DNA of 64,000 nt from Streptosporangium lutulentum (lineage in GTDB: Bacteria > Actinomycetota > Actinomycetes > Streptosporangiales > Streptosporangiaceae), in contig NZ_JAUSQU010000001.1 in the NCBI RefSeq assembly GCF_030811455.1, positions 2,790,001-2,854,000 on the forward strand. Reading direction: 5' to 3'. This document shows, piece by piece, positions 31,257 to 38,502 of this stretch; position 1 is the stretch's first letter; the number at the start of each line of letters is the position of its first letter. Below the pieces are notes generated by a model. It saw only the letters and a list, made by a program, of their open reading frames with translations. It ran no database searches and was not told the origin of the DNA. The translations under genes and the position numbers were made by a program.

Positions 31257-31913
31257 TCAGATAACGGCCGGGTTGTCCGCGGTGCGGCACAGGTCCCGGT
31301 GCATGTAGCCGAGCTGGAACTGATCGGCGCGGCCCTCGATCGCAGCGGCCCGGGTCTTCACCTTGAGCAGGGAGGCCGGGTCGTCCTTGTCGATGGAGCC
31401 GATCTCCAGGTCTTCCGGCATCGGGTCACCGGGCCGGACGACCTGCAGGAACCACGCCTGCGCCTGGACGCCGTGCTCGCACACCGGGATGCGGGTGAAG
31501 GCGTCACGGCTCTTCGGGGCCGGGTGGAACGGCACGCTCAGCCATGCGTCGTCCCACGGCAGGCTCAGGCCATTGGCCCAGGTGCCGAACTGCTCGGGGA
31601 ACTCCGCGATGATCGCGGCGACGTCGTAGTTCCGGCCCACGCAGTGCGTGTAGATCTTCCGCACGATGGCCTGCGGCGTGATCTCGACCAGCAGCTCGGC
31701 GTCGTCAGCGCGCCAGTGCTGGGCCAGGTCGTCGAGGTTCCCGGCCGCGTAGTGGCGGCCGTGCATCCATTCGCCGTACCAGGTGGGGTTACCGATGAGC
31801 GGCCGGGGCGCGTTGACGACGGCCAGGCCCTGCGTGCGGATCGCGTGGTCGTGCTCACCCCATCCGGGGGTTCCGGCGAGGACGTAACGCTTCCGCAGGA
31901 TGTCGGTGCTCAT
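31257..31913 (-). CDS. Hypothetical protein
   Basis: The 218-residue mixed alpha/beta protein has GTPGWGEHDH, IGNPTWYGEW and LPWDDAWLSVPF. No family is recognised. AAGGGA precedes the ATG at 31913, inside the end of the upstream small gene. Confidence 0.5.
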   Translation of the reverse strand: MSTDILRKRYVLAGTPGWGEHDHAIRTQGLAVVNAPRPLIGNPTWYGEWMHGRHYAAGNLDDLAQHWRADDAELLVEITPQAIVRKIYTHCVGRNYDVAAIIAEFPEQFGTWANGLSLPWDDAWLSVPFHPAPKSRDAFTRIPVCEHGVQAQAWFLQVVRPGDPMPEDLEIGSIDKDDPASLLKVKTRAAAIEGRADQFQLGYMHRDLCRTADNPAVI

Positions 31914-32143
31914 TGCTGTGGTCCCTTCGTGCAGTCGTGAAGCAGGTGGTTGTCCATGGCGGCGTCGAGCAGCGCGATGGTGGTCTTGCCGCTCTCCCAT
32001 GCGGTGCTGGCCATCTGTAGGCACAGCGGGCAGAGCACTTCCAGGCGCCGCGGCTGGCCGGGCCTGGCCGGGTGGTCGAAGTGGCCGTTCCGGCGGGCGC
32101 GGCGTGCGAGTTGCGCGCGGCCGGTCTTCGTGTTCGGGTTCAC
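31910..32143 (-). CDS. Small CxxC hypothetical protein
   Basis: The 77-residue protein has a basic N-terminus, HFDHPARPGQPRRLEVLCPLC and a His-rich tail (DNHLLHDC) that could complete a metal site. GTG at 32143 by GTGA overlap with the ArdC-like gene. Confidence 0.5.
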   Translation of the reverse strand: MNPNTKTGRAQLARRARRNGHFDHPARPGQPRRLEVLCPLCLQMASTAWESGKTTIALLDAAMDNHLLHDCTKGPQQ

Positions 32144-32787
32144 TCGCCGTCGTCCTCGTCGCTGTCCTCGGCGTCGAGGAACTCCAGGCAGAAACCGCCT
32201 GCGTCGCGGAGGATGCTGTCGAGGAGCTCCTCGACTTCTTCCCGCGTCGGGACCGGCCCGGTCACGGGCTCGTACATCGCGCACGAGTCGGGGCAGGTCT
32301 CCCCCGGCTCGGTGCCGCAGTGCTTGCAGGGCTTCTTGTTGGGCACGGTGTCGCGGACGTCGAACACCCGCTCGGCCGTCCAGCCGGACCATTTGCCTTC
32401 GACGGTCTGCTCGGTCTCGCCGGTGGTCTCGTTCGTGGACTCGACGATCTTGTTGCCCTTGCGCTTGGCCAGGACCCGGATCGACTCGGCCTCCTTCCGG
32501 ACCGCCCGGCCCTCCTTGCCCCAGAAGAACGCCGAGTTGACGCGGGTGGCCTGCGGGTTCTGCGCGAGCATGCCGAGGGCGTTGCCGAGGGTGCGGTGAC
32601 CCATGACGCGCGAGGCGTACACCCGGAAGCCGTCGATCAGCTCGACGCTCTGCGACAGGAGCGCGGCGCCGACCTCCCTGGCGTGGATCGCGATCTGCTT
32701 GTCAGCCTGCTTGCGCGCCTTGTACGCCTCGCGCTCCTCCGGGGTGAAGTCGGCGCGGGGACGCTTACGCGTGTAGGTGCTTCCCAT
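32140..32787 (-). CDS. ArdC-like antirestriction / ssDNA-binding protein
   Basis: In this 215-residue protein, residues about 51-165 follow the ArdC N-terminal domain: FRVYASRVM, NALGMLAQNPQATRVNSAFFW, GRAVRKEAESIRVLA and VFDVRDT. ArdC binds ssDNA and protects incoming plasmid DNA from restriction. An HCGTEPGETCPDSC Cys cluster and an acidic tail follow, where ArdC of IncW plasmids has a metalloprotease domain; that domain is absent here. ATG at 32787, with GGAAGG and an ACCAACCC box directly before it. Confidence 0.65.
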   Translation of the reverse strand: MGSTYTRKRPRADFTPEEREAYKARKQADKQIAIHAREVGAALLSQSVELIDGFRVYASRVMGHRTLGNALGMLAQNPQATRVNSAFFWGKEGRAVRKEAESIRVLAKRKGNKIVESTNETTGETEQTVEGKWSGWTAERVFDVRDTVPNKKPCKHCGTEPGETCPDSCAMYEPVTGPVPTREEVEELLDSILRDAGGFCLEFLDAEDSDEDDGE

Positions 32788-32805
32788 GGGTTGGTTGCCT
32801 TCCTT

Positions 32806-32862
32806 GCTATCTGTTGTGATAGCGGTAAGGGTGCTGACCCGGTTGGGTGGCCGGGCCAGCAC
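32806..32862 (-). terminator. Double hairpin in the ArdC leader
   Basis: GCTATC/GATAGC (32806-32823) is followed on the + strand by GTGCTG-a-CCCGG / CCGGG-c-CAGCAC (32831-32862). The second probably ends transcripts from the gene at 32874-33398; the first resembles the GCTAGC family. Confidence 0.55.
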
Positions 32863-32873
32863 CAGAACATTGG

Positions 32874-33398
32874 TCAGGCAGCGGCGGGGCGGAGGCCGAA
32901 CAGCTCGGTCCCGATCAGCTCCAAGTCCTCGTAGCTGTTGCTGCCGTGGAACAGGTCGCCTTCATCGGAGTCCGAGGTGGCGAGGCCGAGCAGCCGAAGC
33001 GCTCGCTCCGCTGCGGTGATGGCGAGGATGCTGCCGTCGCCCCAGGGCCTCACCCAGTTCTCATTGTCGTCCGGCTCGGCGAGCAGCAGGTCCTCCGAGT
33101 AGGTGTTGCCGGGCTGGTGCGGCTTGCCGTTGAGGAAGAGGTTGCCGTTGCCGTCGGTGGTGAGCAGCCACTTGCCTCGGGTGATGTAGCACACGTACCC
33201 GGCGAGGCACAGCGCGGTGCCGCACCGGTCGTCACCGACGAGGCACCGCCAGGTGCCCTGGTGCCAGCGGGTGTAGAAGGAGCCGCGCCCGGGACGTTCC
33301 GCCGTGCGAAGCGCGCCGTCCTCCTTGATGCGGTCCATTGCGTACCAGAACAGGTCAGCGCCGCGCAGCTCGACCGGGCTGGTCTTGATCGTGGTCAT
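32874..33398 (-). CDS. Conserved actinophage-type hypothetical protein
   Basis: The 174-residue protein contains CRCL-like Cys set RCLVGDDRCGTALCLAGYVC; the CGTA-x-CLAGY phrase recurs in actinophage proteins of unknown function. A Trp- and Asn-rich loop region and an acidic helical C-terminus follow. GGAAGG lies upstream of the ATG at 33398. Confidence 0.6.
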   Translation of the reverse strand: MTTIKTSPVELRGADLFWYAMDRIKEDGALRTAERPGRGSFYTRWHQGTWRCLVGDDRCGTALCLAGYVCYITRGKWLLTTDGNGNLFLNGKPHQPGNTYSEDLLLAEPDDNENWVRPWGDGSILAITAAERALRLLGLATSDSDEGDLFHGSNSYEDLELIGTELFGLRPAAA

Positions 33399-33437
33399 TT
33401 CGTGCCTTCCGTGAAAAGGAGTGGTGAGGTAGGTGGG

Positions 33438-33857
33438 TCAGGCAGCGGCCGGCTCGGCCGGTCGGTACCGGCGGGCCACGCCGGTCGCGCGGAGCTCGTC
33501 GATCGCCCGGCGCCCGCACACGGTCCGCGGTCGCTTCCGCGCCTCGTGTCGGGCGCGGAACTCCTCGGCGGTGATGAGGTCAGCGACCCGCTCGGCCTGG
33601 TCGAGCCACATGTCCGCGTCGAACAGCTCGGGCTCGTAGTGCGTCTCGGCCGCAGCCCGGCAGCGACGCGCCTCGGCGAGGCGGCGGTCAATGCCCATTA
33701 CGTGGTCGGGGCCGAACTTCGCGAACGCCTCCAGCGCGGCGATCCGCGCCTCGAACTTCTGGTCGTCGAAGTGGATCGAGTCGATCTCGACGCCGGGGTC
33801 ACCTTTCCAGGTGATAGTGACGGAGCCGAACGTCTGGGTCGTGTTCGGGGATTCCAC
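33438..33857 (-). CDS. Hypothetical protein
   Basis: The 139-residue protein has an N-terminal beta hairpin (FGSVTITWKGDPG) followed by helices rich in Arg/Ala. Not recognised. Ribosome binding site GAGG is distant; the start is uncertain. Confidence 0.5.
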   Translation of the reverse strand: MESPNTTQTFGSVTITWKGDPGVEIDSIHFDDQKFEARIAALEAFAKFGPDHVMGIDRRLAEARRCRAAAETHYEPELFDADMWLDQAERVADLITAEEFRARHEARKRPRTVCGRRAIDELRATGVARRYRPAEPAAA

Positions 33858-33901
33858 CGGGGGCCTCTCTCTCCTCAGATTGGTAGGGGTGAGGGGGTGA
33901 A

Positions 33902-33935
33902 CGCCTGCCGCTATCTGAATTGCTAGCGGCAGGCG
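33902..33935 (-). promoter_or_regulatory. Hairpin with TAGCGG arms
   Basis: CGCCTGCCGCTA and TAGCGGCAGGCG are perfect 12-bp arms with a 10-nt loop that contains a further GCTA. It lies after the helicase stop and before the start at 33857. Confidence 0.65.
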
Positions 33936-33941
33936 AACGGG

Positions 33942-35444
33942 TCACACGTAGTTGTCGATCCAGGCCAGGGAACCCCGGTCGAGTCGCTTCATGGCGCGGG
34001 TGACCGTGACGTAGTCGAGCATCAGCTCGTCCTTCTCCACCGGCAGGCGGCCGGGCGTCCTGGTGTTGTCGTTGGGCTGGCGGAAGTCCCCGCCCGCGCG
34101 GACATTGGCCCACTCCAGGCCCTTGGACTTGTGGGCGGTCGAGATGATCGTGTCGCCCGGTCGGGCCTTGGAGGCGTTCTTGACCTGCTTGGCGGCGCGG
34201 TTCACCGTTTCGGCGTCGTAGTTGTCGACCAGTTCCACGAACGCCCGCAGGTCGTTGCCGCGTGAGTCGGTGTCCACGTATTCCTGCACGTCGGCCCAGT
34301 CAGCGAAGGCGCACAGGTCCGGGTGGTCGGTGAGCTGACCGGCCTGGAGCAGGACGGCGGCTTCGGCCATGCGCGCGATCTCTTCCCCGCCGCCGACCAA
34401 AGCGGGGGAGCCGCCGGCCTTGAGGATGGCGAACACCTCGGCCATGGAGGCGGCGTTGGTGCGGGTGAGGACCACGTCGGGGCGGTCGACGGGGCCGATG
34501 GTGGAGCCGACCGGGGGGTGGCCCTGCAGGCGGATCGGCGCGTCGAGGAGCTGCAGCCACTTGTTGGCTTCCTCAGCGATGGCCGGGCCGAACCTGAACG
34601 ACTTGGTCAGGGTCAGGACCTTGTCGGCGGGAAACGTGTTCAGGATGTCGATGCTGCCGTTCCACCCGTTGATCGCTTGGGCGGAGTCGCCGACGATGAT
34701 CCGCTGCGTTGAGGACTGGGTGCCCAGGTAGAGGCTCTCGGCGGCGCCGTTGGTGTCCTGGCACTCGTCCACCATGATCAGGCGGTACGGGAGGGTCAGG
34801 TTCGCCCTGGCGACGACGATCTGGGCGATCTTCAGGTAGTAGTCGTGCGTCCAGATCAGCTTGCCGTCCTTGGAACGGATGTCGGCGCGGGCCTTCTCGG
34901 TGATCGGGAGAATGAGCTCCTGCAGGCGGGCGATGTCCTGCGGGTCGTTAATGTTCGCCGGGGCCTTGATGTGCTCGGGGCCCAACTCCAGGTCCGCCGT
35001 CTTGCACCAGGCGTCGATGGAGGCCATGGCGAGGCTCGCCTGCTGGGCAGCCGACAGCTTGACGTCGCCGTTGATCCAGGCGGAGCCGGACAGGCCCAGG
35101 ATGTTGGCCTGCTGCTTGGAGGTCTGCCGCCGGGGGATCTGGACGCCGTTGACGGTTGAGCCGCCCATCCGGTCGAGGTGGTGGCGCCAGTGGTTGGCGA
35201 CGATGCGCCGCGCGTAGGAGTGGTTCGTGTGGACGTCCACGTTCGATGGCATTTTCTCCATCAGCTCGCGGCGGACGCTGGCGTTGTAGACGACGCACAG
35301 GATGCGCTCTTTCGGCATCTCCTTGGCAGTGGCCACGAGGGTGCTGGACTTTCCGCAGCCTGCCCCAGCCTGGACAGTGATGGTGTTTCCGTCGCGGGCG
35401 GCGTCGATGATCGACTGCTGCTCCAGGGTGGGGGTAGGTGCCAC
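33942..35444 (-). CDS. UvrD/Rep-type SF1 DNA helicase
   Basis: The 500-residue protein has Walker A AGAGCGKSS (26-34), Walker B VDECQD (225-230), motif III GDSAQAINGWNG (252-263), motif IV SFRFGPAIA (282-290), motif V TAHKSKGLEW and motif VI YVTVTRAMK. It is shorter than UvrD (about 720), with reduced 1B/2B subdomains, like many phage and plasmid helicases. It unwinds DNA 3'-5' by family knowledge and probably serves element replication or recombination. The GTG at 35444 is chosen since AAAGG lies 7 nt upstream. Confidence 0.9.
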   Translation of the reverse strand: MAPTPTLEQQSIIDAARDGNTITVQAGAGCGKSSTLVATAKEMPKERILCVVYNASVRRELMEKMPSNVDVHTNHSYARRIVANHWRHHLDRMGGSTVNGVQIPRRQTSKQQANILGLSGSAWINGDVKLSAAQQASLAMASIDAWCKTADLELGPEHIKAPANINDPQDIARLQELILPITEKARADIRSKDGKLIWTHDYYLKIAQIVVARANLTLPYRLIMVDECQDTNGAAESLYLGTQSSTQRIIVGDSAQAINGWNGSIDILNTFPADKVLTLTKSFRFGPAIAEEANKWLQLLDAPIRLQGHPPVGSTIGPVDRPDVVLTRTNAASMAEVFAILKAGGSPALVGGGEEIARMAEAAVLLQAGQLTDHPDLCAFADWADVQEYVDTDSRGNDLRAFVELVDNYDAETVNRAAKQVKNASKARPGDTIISTAHKSKGLEWANVRAGGDFRQPNDNTRTPGRLPVEKDELMLDYVTVTRAMKRLDRGSLAWIDNYV

Positions 35445-35464
35445 GGCGGTGCCTTTCTGGGGGA

Positions 35465-35492
35465 CTGTCGCTAGCAATGTTGCTAGCGACAG
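35465..35492 (-). promoter_or_regulatory. Perfect GCTAGC leader hairpin of the helicase gene
   Basis: CTGTCGCTAGCAA and TTGCTAGCGACAG are 13-bp arms with a 2-nt centre, 20 bp upstream of the helicase start. Confidence 0.7.
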
Positions 35493-35521
35493 GAAGGGGG
35501 GGTTGGTCGGGTGGAGCTGGG

Positions 35522-35896
35522 TTACCGGTCGGCAGTGGGTGCCGCGTTCCGGGCGTAGTAGTCGCGCCACATGGATGCGACCTCGTTGGCGGCGAGCTCG
35601 AACTTGGCCGGGTCGCTGCCGCGTGCGGCGTCGCAGGCGGCGTTTTCGATCCGCCAGGCGAGGTCGGCCGCCCGCTTGGCCTTGTCGTAGGAGCGTTCGC
35701 AGCGCTGGCGGTGCTCGGCGGTGCCGTTGAACCCCCGGTGCTCGCGGTCGCGTTCCTGCGCCCGGGTCAGGGAGGTTTCGGCGTCTTCCAGGTTGCGCTG
35801 CGGGACCAGCGCGGCGGAGGTAGCGGCGATGCGCAGGTAGTTGTTCACGGCCTGGTCGGGGGTGGCGACGAGCTTTGCGCGGGTCCGGTTGTGCAT
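35522..35896 (-). CDS. Helical hypothetical protein
   Basis: The 124-residue protein is almost entirely helical and charged (EDAETSLTRAQERDREH), a likely coiled coil. GGAGG precedes the ATG at 35896; the upstream stop and an ACCAACCC box are fused (TGACCAACCC). Confidence 0.55.
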   Translation of the reverse strand: MHNRTRAKLVATPDQAVNNYLRIAATSAALVPQRNLEDAETSLTRAQERDREHRGFNGTAEHRQRCERSYDKAKRAADLAWRIENAACDAARGSDPAKFELAANEVASMWRDYYARNAAPTADR

Positions 35897-35920
35897 CGGG
35901 GTTCCTCCGGTCGGGGTTGG

Positions 35921-36184
35921 TCAGCCGGTCTGGTTGGCGTACATCGCCTCGCGGAGGGTGACGCCCTGGGTCATCGCGTAGTTGATCGCTTCCATGGCCA
36001 TCCCCCGGGGCCAGCGCTGGGTGCCGAGGAGCTTGATCAGGGCCTCCTGTGCGTCGCCGTAGGCACCGTCCCAGCGGGCGAGCGTCTGGTCTTCGGCGCT
36101 GTCGAGGGCGCGCATCAGGGTGAGGAGCTGCTCGCCGAGGGCGCCGGTGGTGGGCCGGGCCTGGGTCGCGGTGGCGGTGGTCAT
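35921..36184 (-). CDS. Hypothetical helical protein, first gene of a leftward operon
   Basis: The 87-residue helical protein (MTTATATQARP...) is not recognised. It has the promoter at 36262-36290 and a GCTAGC hairpin (36198-36215) next to its ribosome binding site AAAGG, so it should be the first cistron of the helicase operon. Confidence 0.55.
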   Translation of the reverse strand: MTTATATQARPTTGALGEQLLTLMRALDSAEDQTLARWDGAYGDAQEALIKLLGTQRWPRGMAMEAINYAMTQGVTLREAMYANQTG

Positions 36185-36197
36185 TTCGCGCCTTTCT

Positions 36198-36215
36198 GCT
36201 AGCGGAACCGCTAGC
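36198..36215 (-). promoter_or_regulatory. GCTAGC leader hairpin
   Basis: GCTAGCGG and CCGCTAGC flank a 2-nt centre and touch the ribosome binding site of the gene starting at 36184, so folding could limit initiation. Confidence 0.65.
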
Positions 36216-36261
36216 GTTTTTGGGACGTTTCCGCAGCTCAGGAGTGCTTTGGAACGTCTCG

Positions 36262-36290
36262 ATCCTCTCACATGTTCGTCAGATTTACAA
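36262..36290 (-). promoter_or_regulatory. Leftward promoter, TTGTAA-N17-GAGGAT
   Basis: The -35 TTGTAA (36285-36290) and -10 GAGGAT (36262-36267) are 17 bp apart. The spacer TCTGACGA-x-CATG is shared with the promoter at 24990-25018. Confidence 0.6.
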
Positions 36291-36529
36291 AACGACCCTT
36301 TGGCGTGCTGAGACGCGAATCCGCGAACGTCTCAGAGCGTCTCAGAGCGCTTGAGAACGCGACGCGAACGACGACACGCGAGCTACGCCCAAGAGCGCTC
36401 ACGCGCGATTCTGGCCACGCGTACGGGCTAGCAAGAGCGCAAGCCTCAGCGGAGAAAGCGAACATCGCGACGGGCCCCGGTGCTCCCTCGCGCCTGATCT
36501 GCAAAAACCGAACGGACGCGCAAATTCCG

Positions 36530-37132
36530 TTAACCGGCGGCATTTTCGCTCCCCCGTCCAGCTCGCTCCCACCGCGCCCGCCGCAACGCCACGGCGTACG
36601 CCGCCCGCCGTGCCACCTCCACGGGATCCTCATCCGGCTCCTCCAGCGCCCACGGTTCAGCCAGCGCCCCCGCATCCACCGCGGCCGCCGCGGCTTCATC
36701 CGCTCGGTTCCACCGCTCCGGATCTCTGCGCGTCCCCGACTTCTTCGCCCGGGTGGCCATCGCCCGCGCGGCGGCCGGCGAGGCCTCCGCGAGGAGCTGA
36801 CGAGCATGCGCGACCGTGGCCGCCAGGTCGACCGGCCGGGCCTGCCCGTGCTCGGCCCGCTTCGCTCGTGCGAGCGCTTGCGCTCGTGTCTTCGCCGAGT
36901 TCGCACGGGCACGACGCTGCGACGGCGACAGGACCGGCTGCAGCGACTTGTCCATCCACAGCGACAGTCGGGCCTTGGCGACCTCCCACCGCGCCGGATC
37001 CCCCAGCACCCGGGCGACACCGTCCGGCGGGTTGTTCAGCGCCTCCACCACATCGGCGTGGCTCCACCCAGCGGCGAAGAACCGCTGAGCCAGGTTCAGC
37101 AGATGCTCCGGCACCTGCGGGTTCGTGTTCAT
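36530..37132 (-). CDS. Rep-associated protein, paralogue of the Rep C-terminal domain
   Basis: In this 200-residue protein, residues about 10-70 (LAQRFFAAGWSHADVVEALNNPPDGV ... RLSLWMDKSLQPVLSPSQ) align with the C-terminal domain of the upstream Rep-like protein (LRLAFAAGWTVADVEHALNWRPDG ... RMGLWIAADGTPLVRSASQ). The rest is very Ala/Arg-rich. ATGA overlap with the rep gene and a GGAAGG site inside rep show coupling. A replication accessory function is inferred. Confidence 0.6.
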   Translation of the reverse strand: MNTNPQVPEHLLNLAQRFFAAGWSHADVVEALNNPPDGVARVLGDPARWEVAKARLSLWMDKSLQPVLSPSQRRARANSAKTRAQALARAKRAEHGQARPVDLAATVAHARQLLAEASPAAARAMATRAKKSGTRRDPERWNRADEAAAAAVDAGALAEPWALEEPDEDPVEVARRAAYAVALRRARWERAGRGSENAAG

Positions 37133-38235
37133 GCGCCTTCCTTCAGTCGTGCTTCCATCGTTGCCCGCGCGGTCAGGTACTCCTCAGTCGGTGTGCGCCG
37201 CGCCTTCAAGACGACCACCTGGGCGGCTGGCTCGGGCTCGGGTTCGCCGTTCAACGCCAGGTCCAAGCGCCGTTCCTCCTCCTGCCACATCGCGGCTTCC
37301 TCGTCAGCGGCCTGCTGCGACGCCGACCGCACCAGCGGCGTGCCATCCGCAGCGATCCACAGGCCCATGCGGTGACGGATCCGTGACCGCATGCCCCGCT
37401 TCCGCTCGACCGTCCCCGCCAGCCGCCCCGGGTCGATGTCGCCCCAGTGCTGGCCGTCCGGCCGCCAGTTCAGCGCGTGCTCCACGTCGGCCACAGTCCA
37501 ACCCGCAGCGAAAGCGAGACGCAGCATCGACCGCAGGTCCTTCACCGACAGAATGCCGAGCGTGATGCCGTTGTCCGTACGGAGCCGCTCACACGCCGCG
37601 AGTTGATCTTTCCTGGTTCCAGGCGATTCGAGACGTGGCCAGGACACGGCCGGTTCCGTGGTCACGGAGTTGTCGCGCGCGCCCGCGTTAGGGAGAGTTC
37701 TTGCAAGAGATAAACCACTAACTACGGGAGTGCAAAGATTCTCCACACCCTCGCTGACGTGGGAAAACGTCGGGCGCTCGGTGACGGTCTCGACGGGCCA
37801 GGGCACTTCGTCAGCGTCGTCGACCGCGTCGACCTTGAGGGGCTGGAGCTCGTCATCACCCAGCAGTTCGGCCGGGGCGGTCAGAGCGTACTCGGTGGCG
37901 AGGTTGCCCTGGCCGTCGTCGAACCGGCCCCACAGGTTGCCGCGCCTGGTGCGAGGCGTCGAGCCGGGCATGACGACGACGAGGAGCCCGTGCTCACGCA
38001 GCCACTTGACCAGGTAGGCGATGGTGCGGCGGGAAACGCCGACCTCTTCGCCGAGCACGATCCAGGTGGCGCCGCGCTTGGGCGCGGTCATCATGGTGGC
38101 GTCGGTGCGGGTGGCGAGCTGCCACGCCAGGTGCATGAGGTTGCGGTGCCGCTGGCGATTGCAGTGGGCACGCGCGAGGTAGTCCACCGCGTCGAGCCAC
38201 GCGGCGCGGGTGGGTGCAAGTTTCTGCCCGTCCAT
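37129..38235 (-). CDS. Putative replication initiator (Rep-like) with winged helix
   Basis: The protein has about 368 residues from the ATG at 38235. Residues about 15-95 contain a helical lead (WLDAVDYLARAHCNRQRHRNLMHLA) and a wHTH (GATWIVLGEEVGVSRRTIAYLVKWLREHGLLVVV) with a wing. This arrangement is common in actinobacterial plasmid and prophage Rep proteins. The C-terminal domain (about 225-310) recurs in the next gene. No ribosome binding site marks the start, and the frame stays open to about 38451, so the true start is uncertain. A transcription regulator is the alternative. Confidence 0.6.
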   Translation of the reverse strand: MDGQKLAPTRAAWLDAVDYLARAHCNRQRHRNLMHLAWQLATRTDATMMTAPKRGATWIVLGEEVGVSRRTIAYLVKWLREHGLLVVVMPGSTPRTRRGNLWGRFDDGQGNLATEYALTAPAELLGDDELQPLKVDAVDDADEVPWPVETVTERPTFSHVSEGVENLCTPVVSGLSLARTLPNAGARDNSVTTEPAVSWPRLESPGTRKDQLAACERLRTDNGITLGILSVKDLRSMLRLAFAAGWTVADVEHALNWRPDGQHWGDIDPGRLAGTVERKRGMRSRIRHRMGLWIAADGTPLVRSASQQAADEEAAMWQEEERRLDLALNGEPEPEPAAQVVVLKARRTPTEEYLTARATMEARLKEGA

Positions 38236-38502
38236 GAGGACGGGTTGGACTGTGGACGTGATGGAGGTGCGCGCTGACGTGCAGCGACGCGCCTCTATTT
38301 CGGTTTTTTCGCAAACCGACGACAGGCGTGTTATCTTGTACTCCGAATGCAAGGTCCCCATGGGGGCACCGCGAAGCGTCCCGCTCGTCGCCGACCAAAG
38401 CCAGAGCAGGATGCAATCGCGTGAAGTGGTTACTTCAGGAGCGGCCCGCACTGCGGGCCGTTTCTCATTCAGCCGATAGTTCTCCCTTCGGGATTTGCCG
38501 GA
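38236..38502. promoter_or_regulatory. Region between integrase and rep-like gene
   Basis: The region contains an AT-rich stretch (38297-38345), with a possible rightward promoter TTCGCA-N17-TTATCT at about 38310-38338. A hairpin terminator lies at 38442-38466. A rightward transcript of about 120 nt would be antisense to the 5' leader of the rep-like gene. Confidence 0.35.
38442..38466. terminator. Terminator downstream of integrase
   Basis: CGGCCCGC and GCGGGCCG pair around ACT; TTTCTC follows on the + strand. On the minus strand a second small hairpin (GAAGT/ACTTC) follows. It can end integrase transcripts and any rightward transcript. Confidence 0.6.

Larger units (their letters stand above)
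36185..36529. promoter_or_regulatory. Leader/promoter region of the helicase operon
   Basis: The 345-bp region has no gene. It contains the promoter at 36262-36290, repeated CTCAGAGCG words at about 36328-36345, and a GCTAGCAAGAGCGC word near 36427. Its 36257-36312 block repeats 24985-25040. Confidence 0.5.

Noticed and set aside
36272..37375. 367-codon rightward frame
   Set aside because: It is antisense to the Rep-associated gene and its leader, Arg/Pro-rich throughout, with no recognisable motif.
38442..38466. Hairpin as integrase attachment site
   Set aside because: Serine integrase sites are expected at the element border; this hairpin is inside the element and looks like a terminator.
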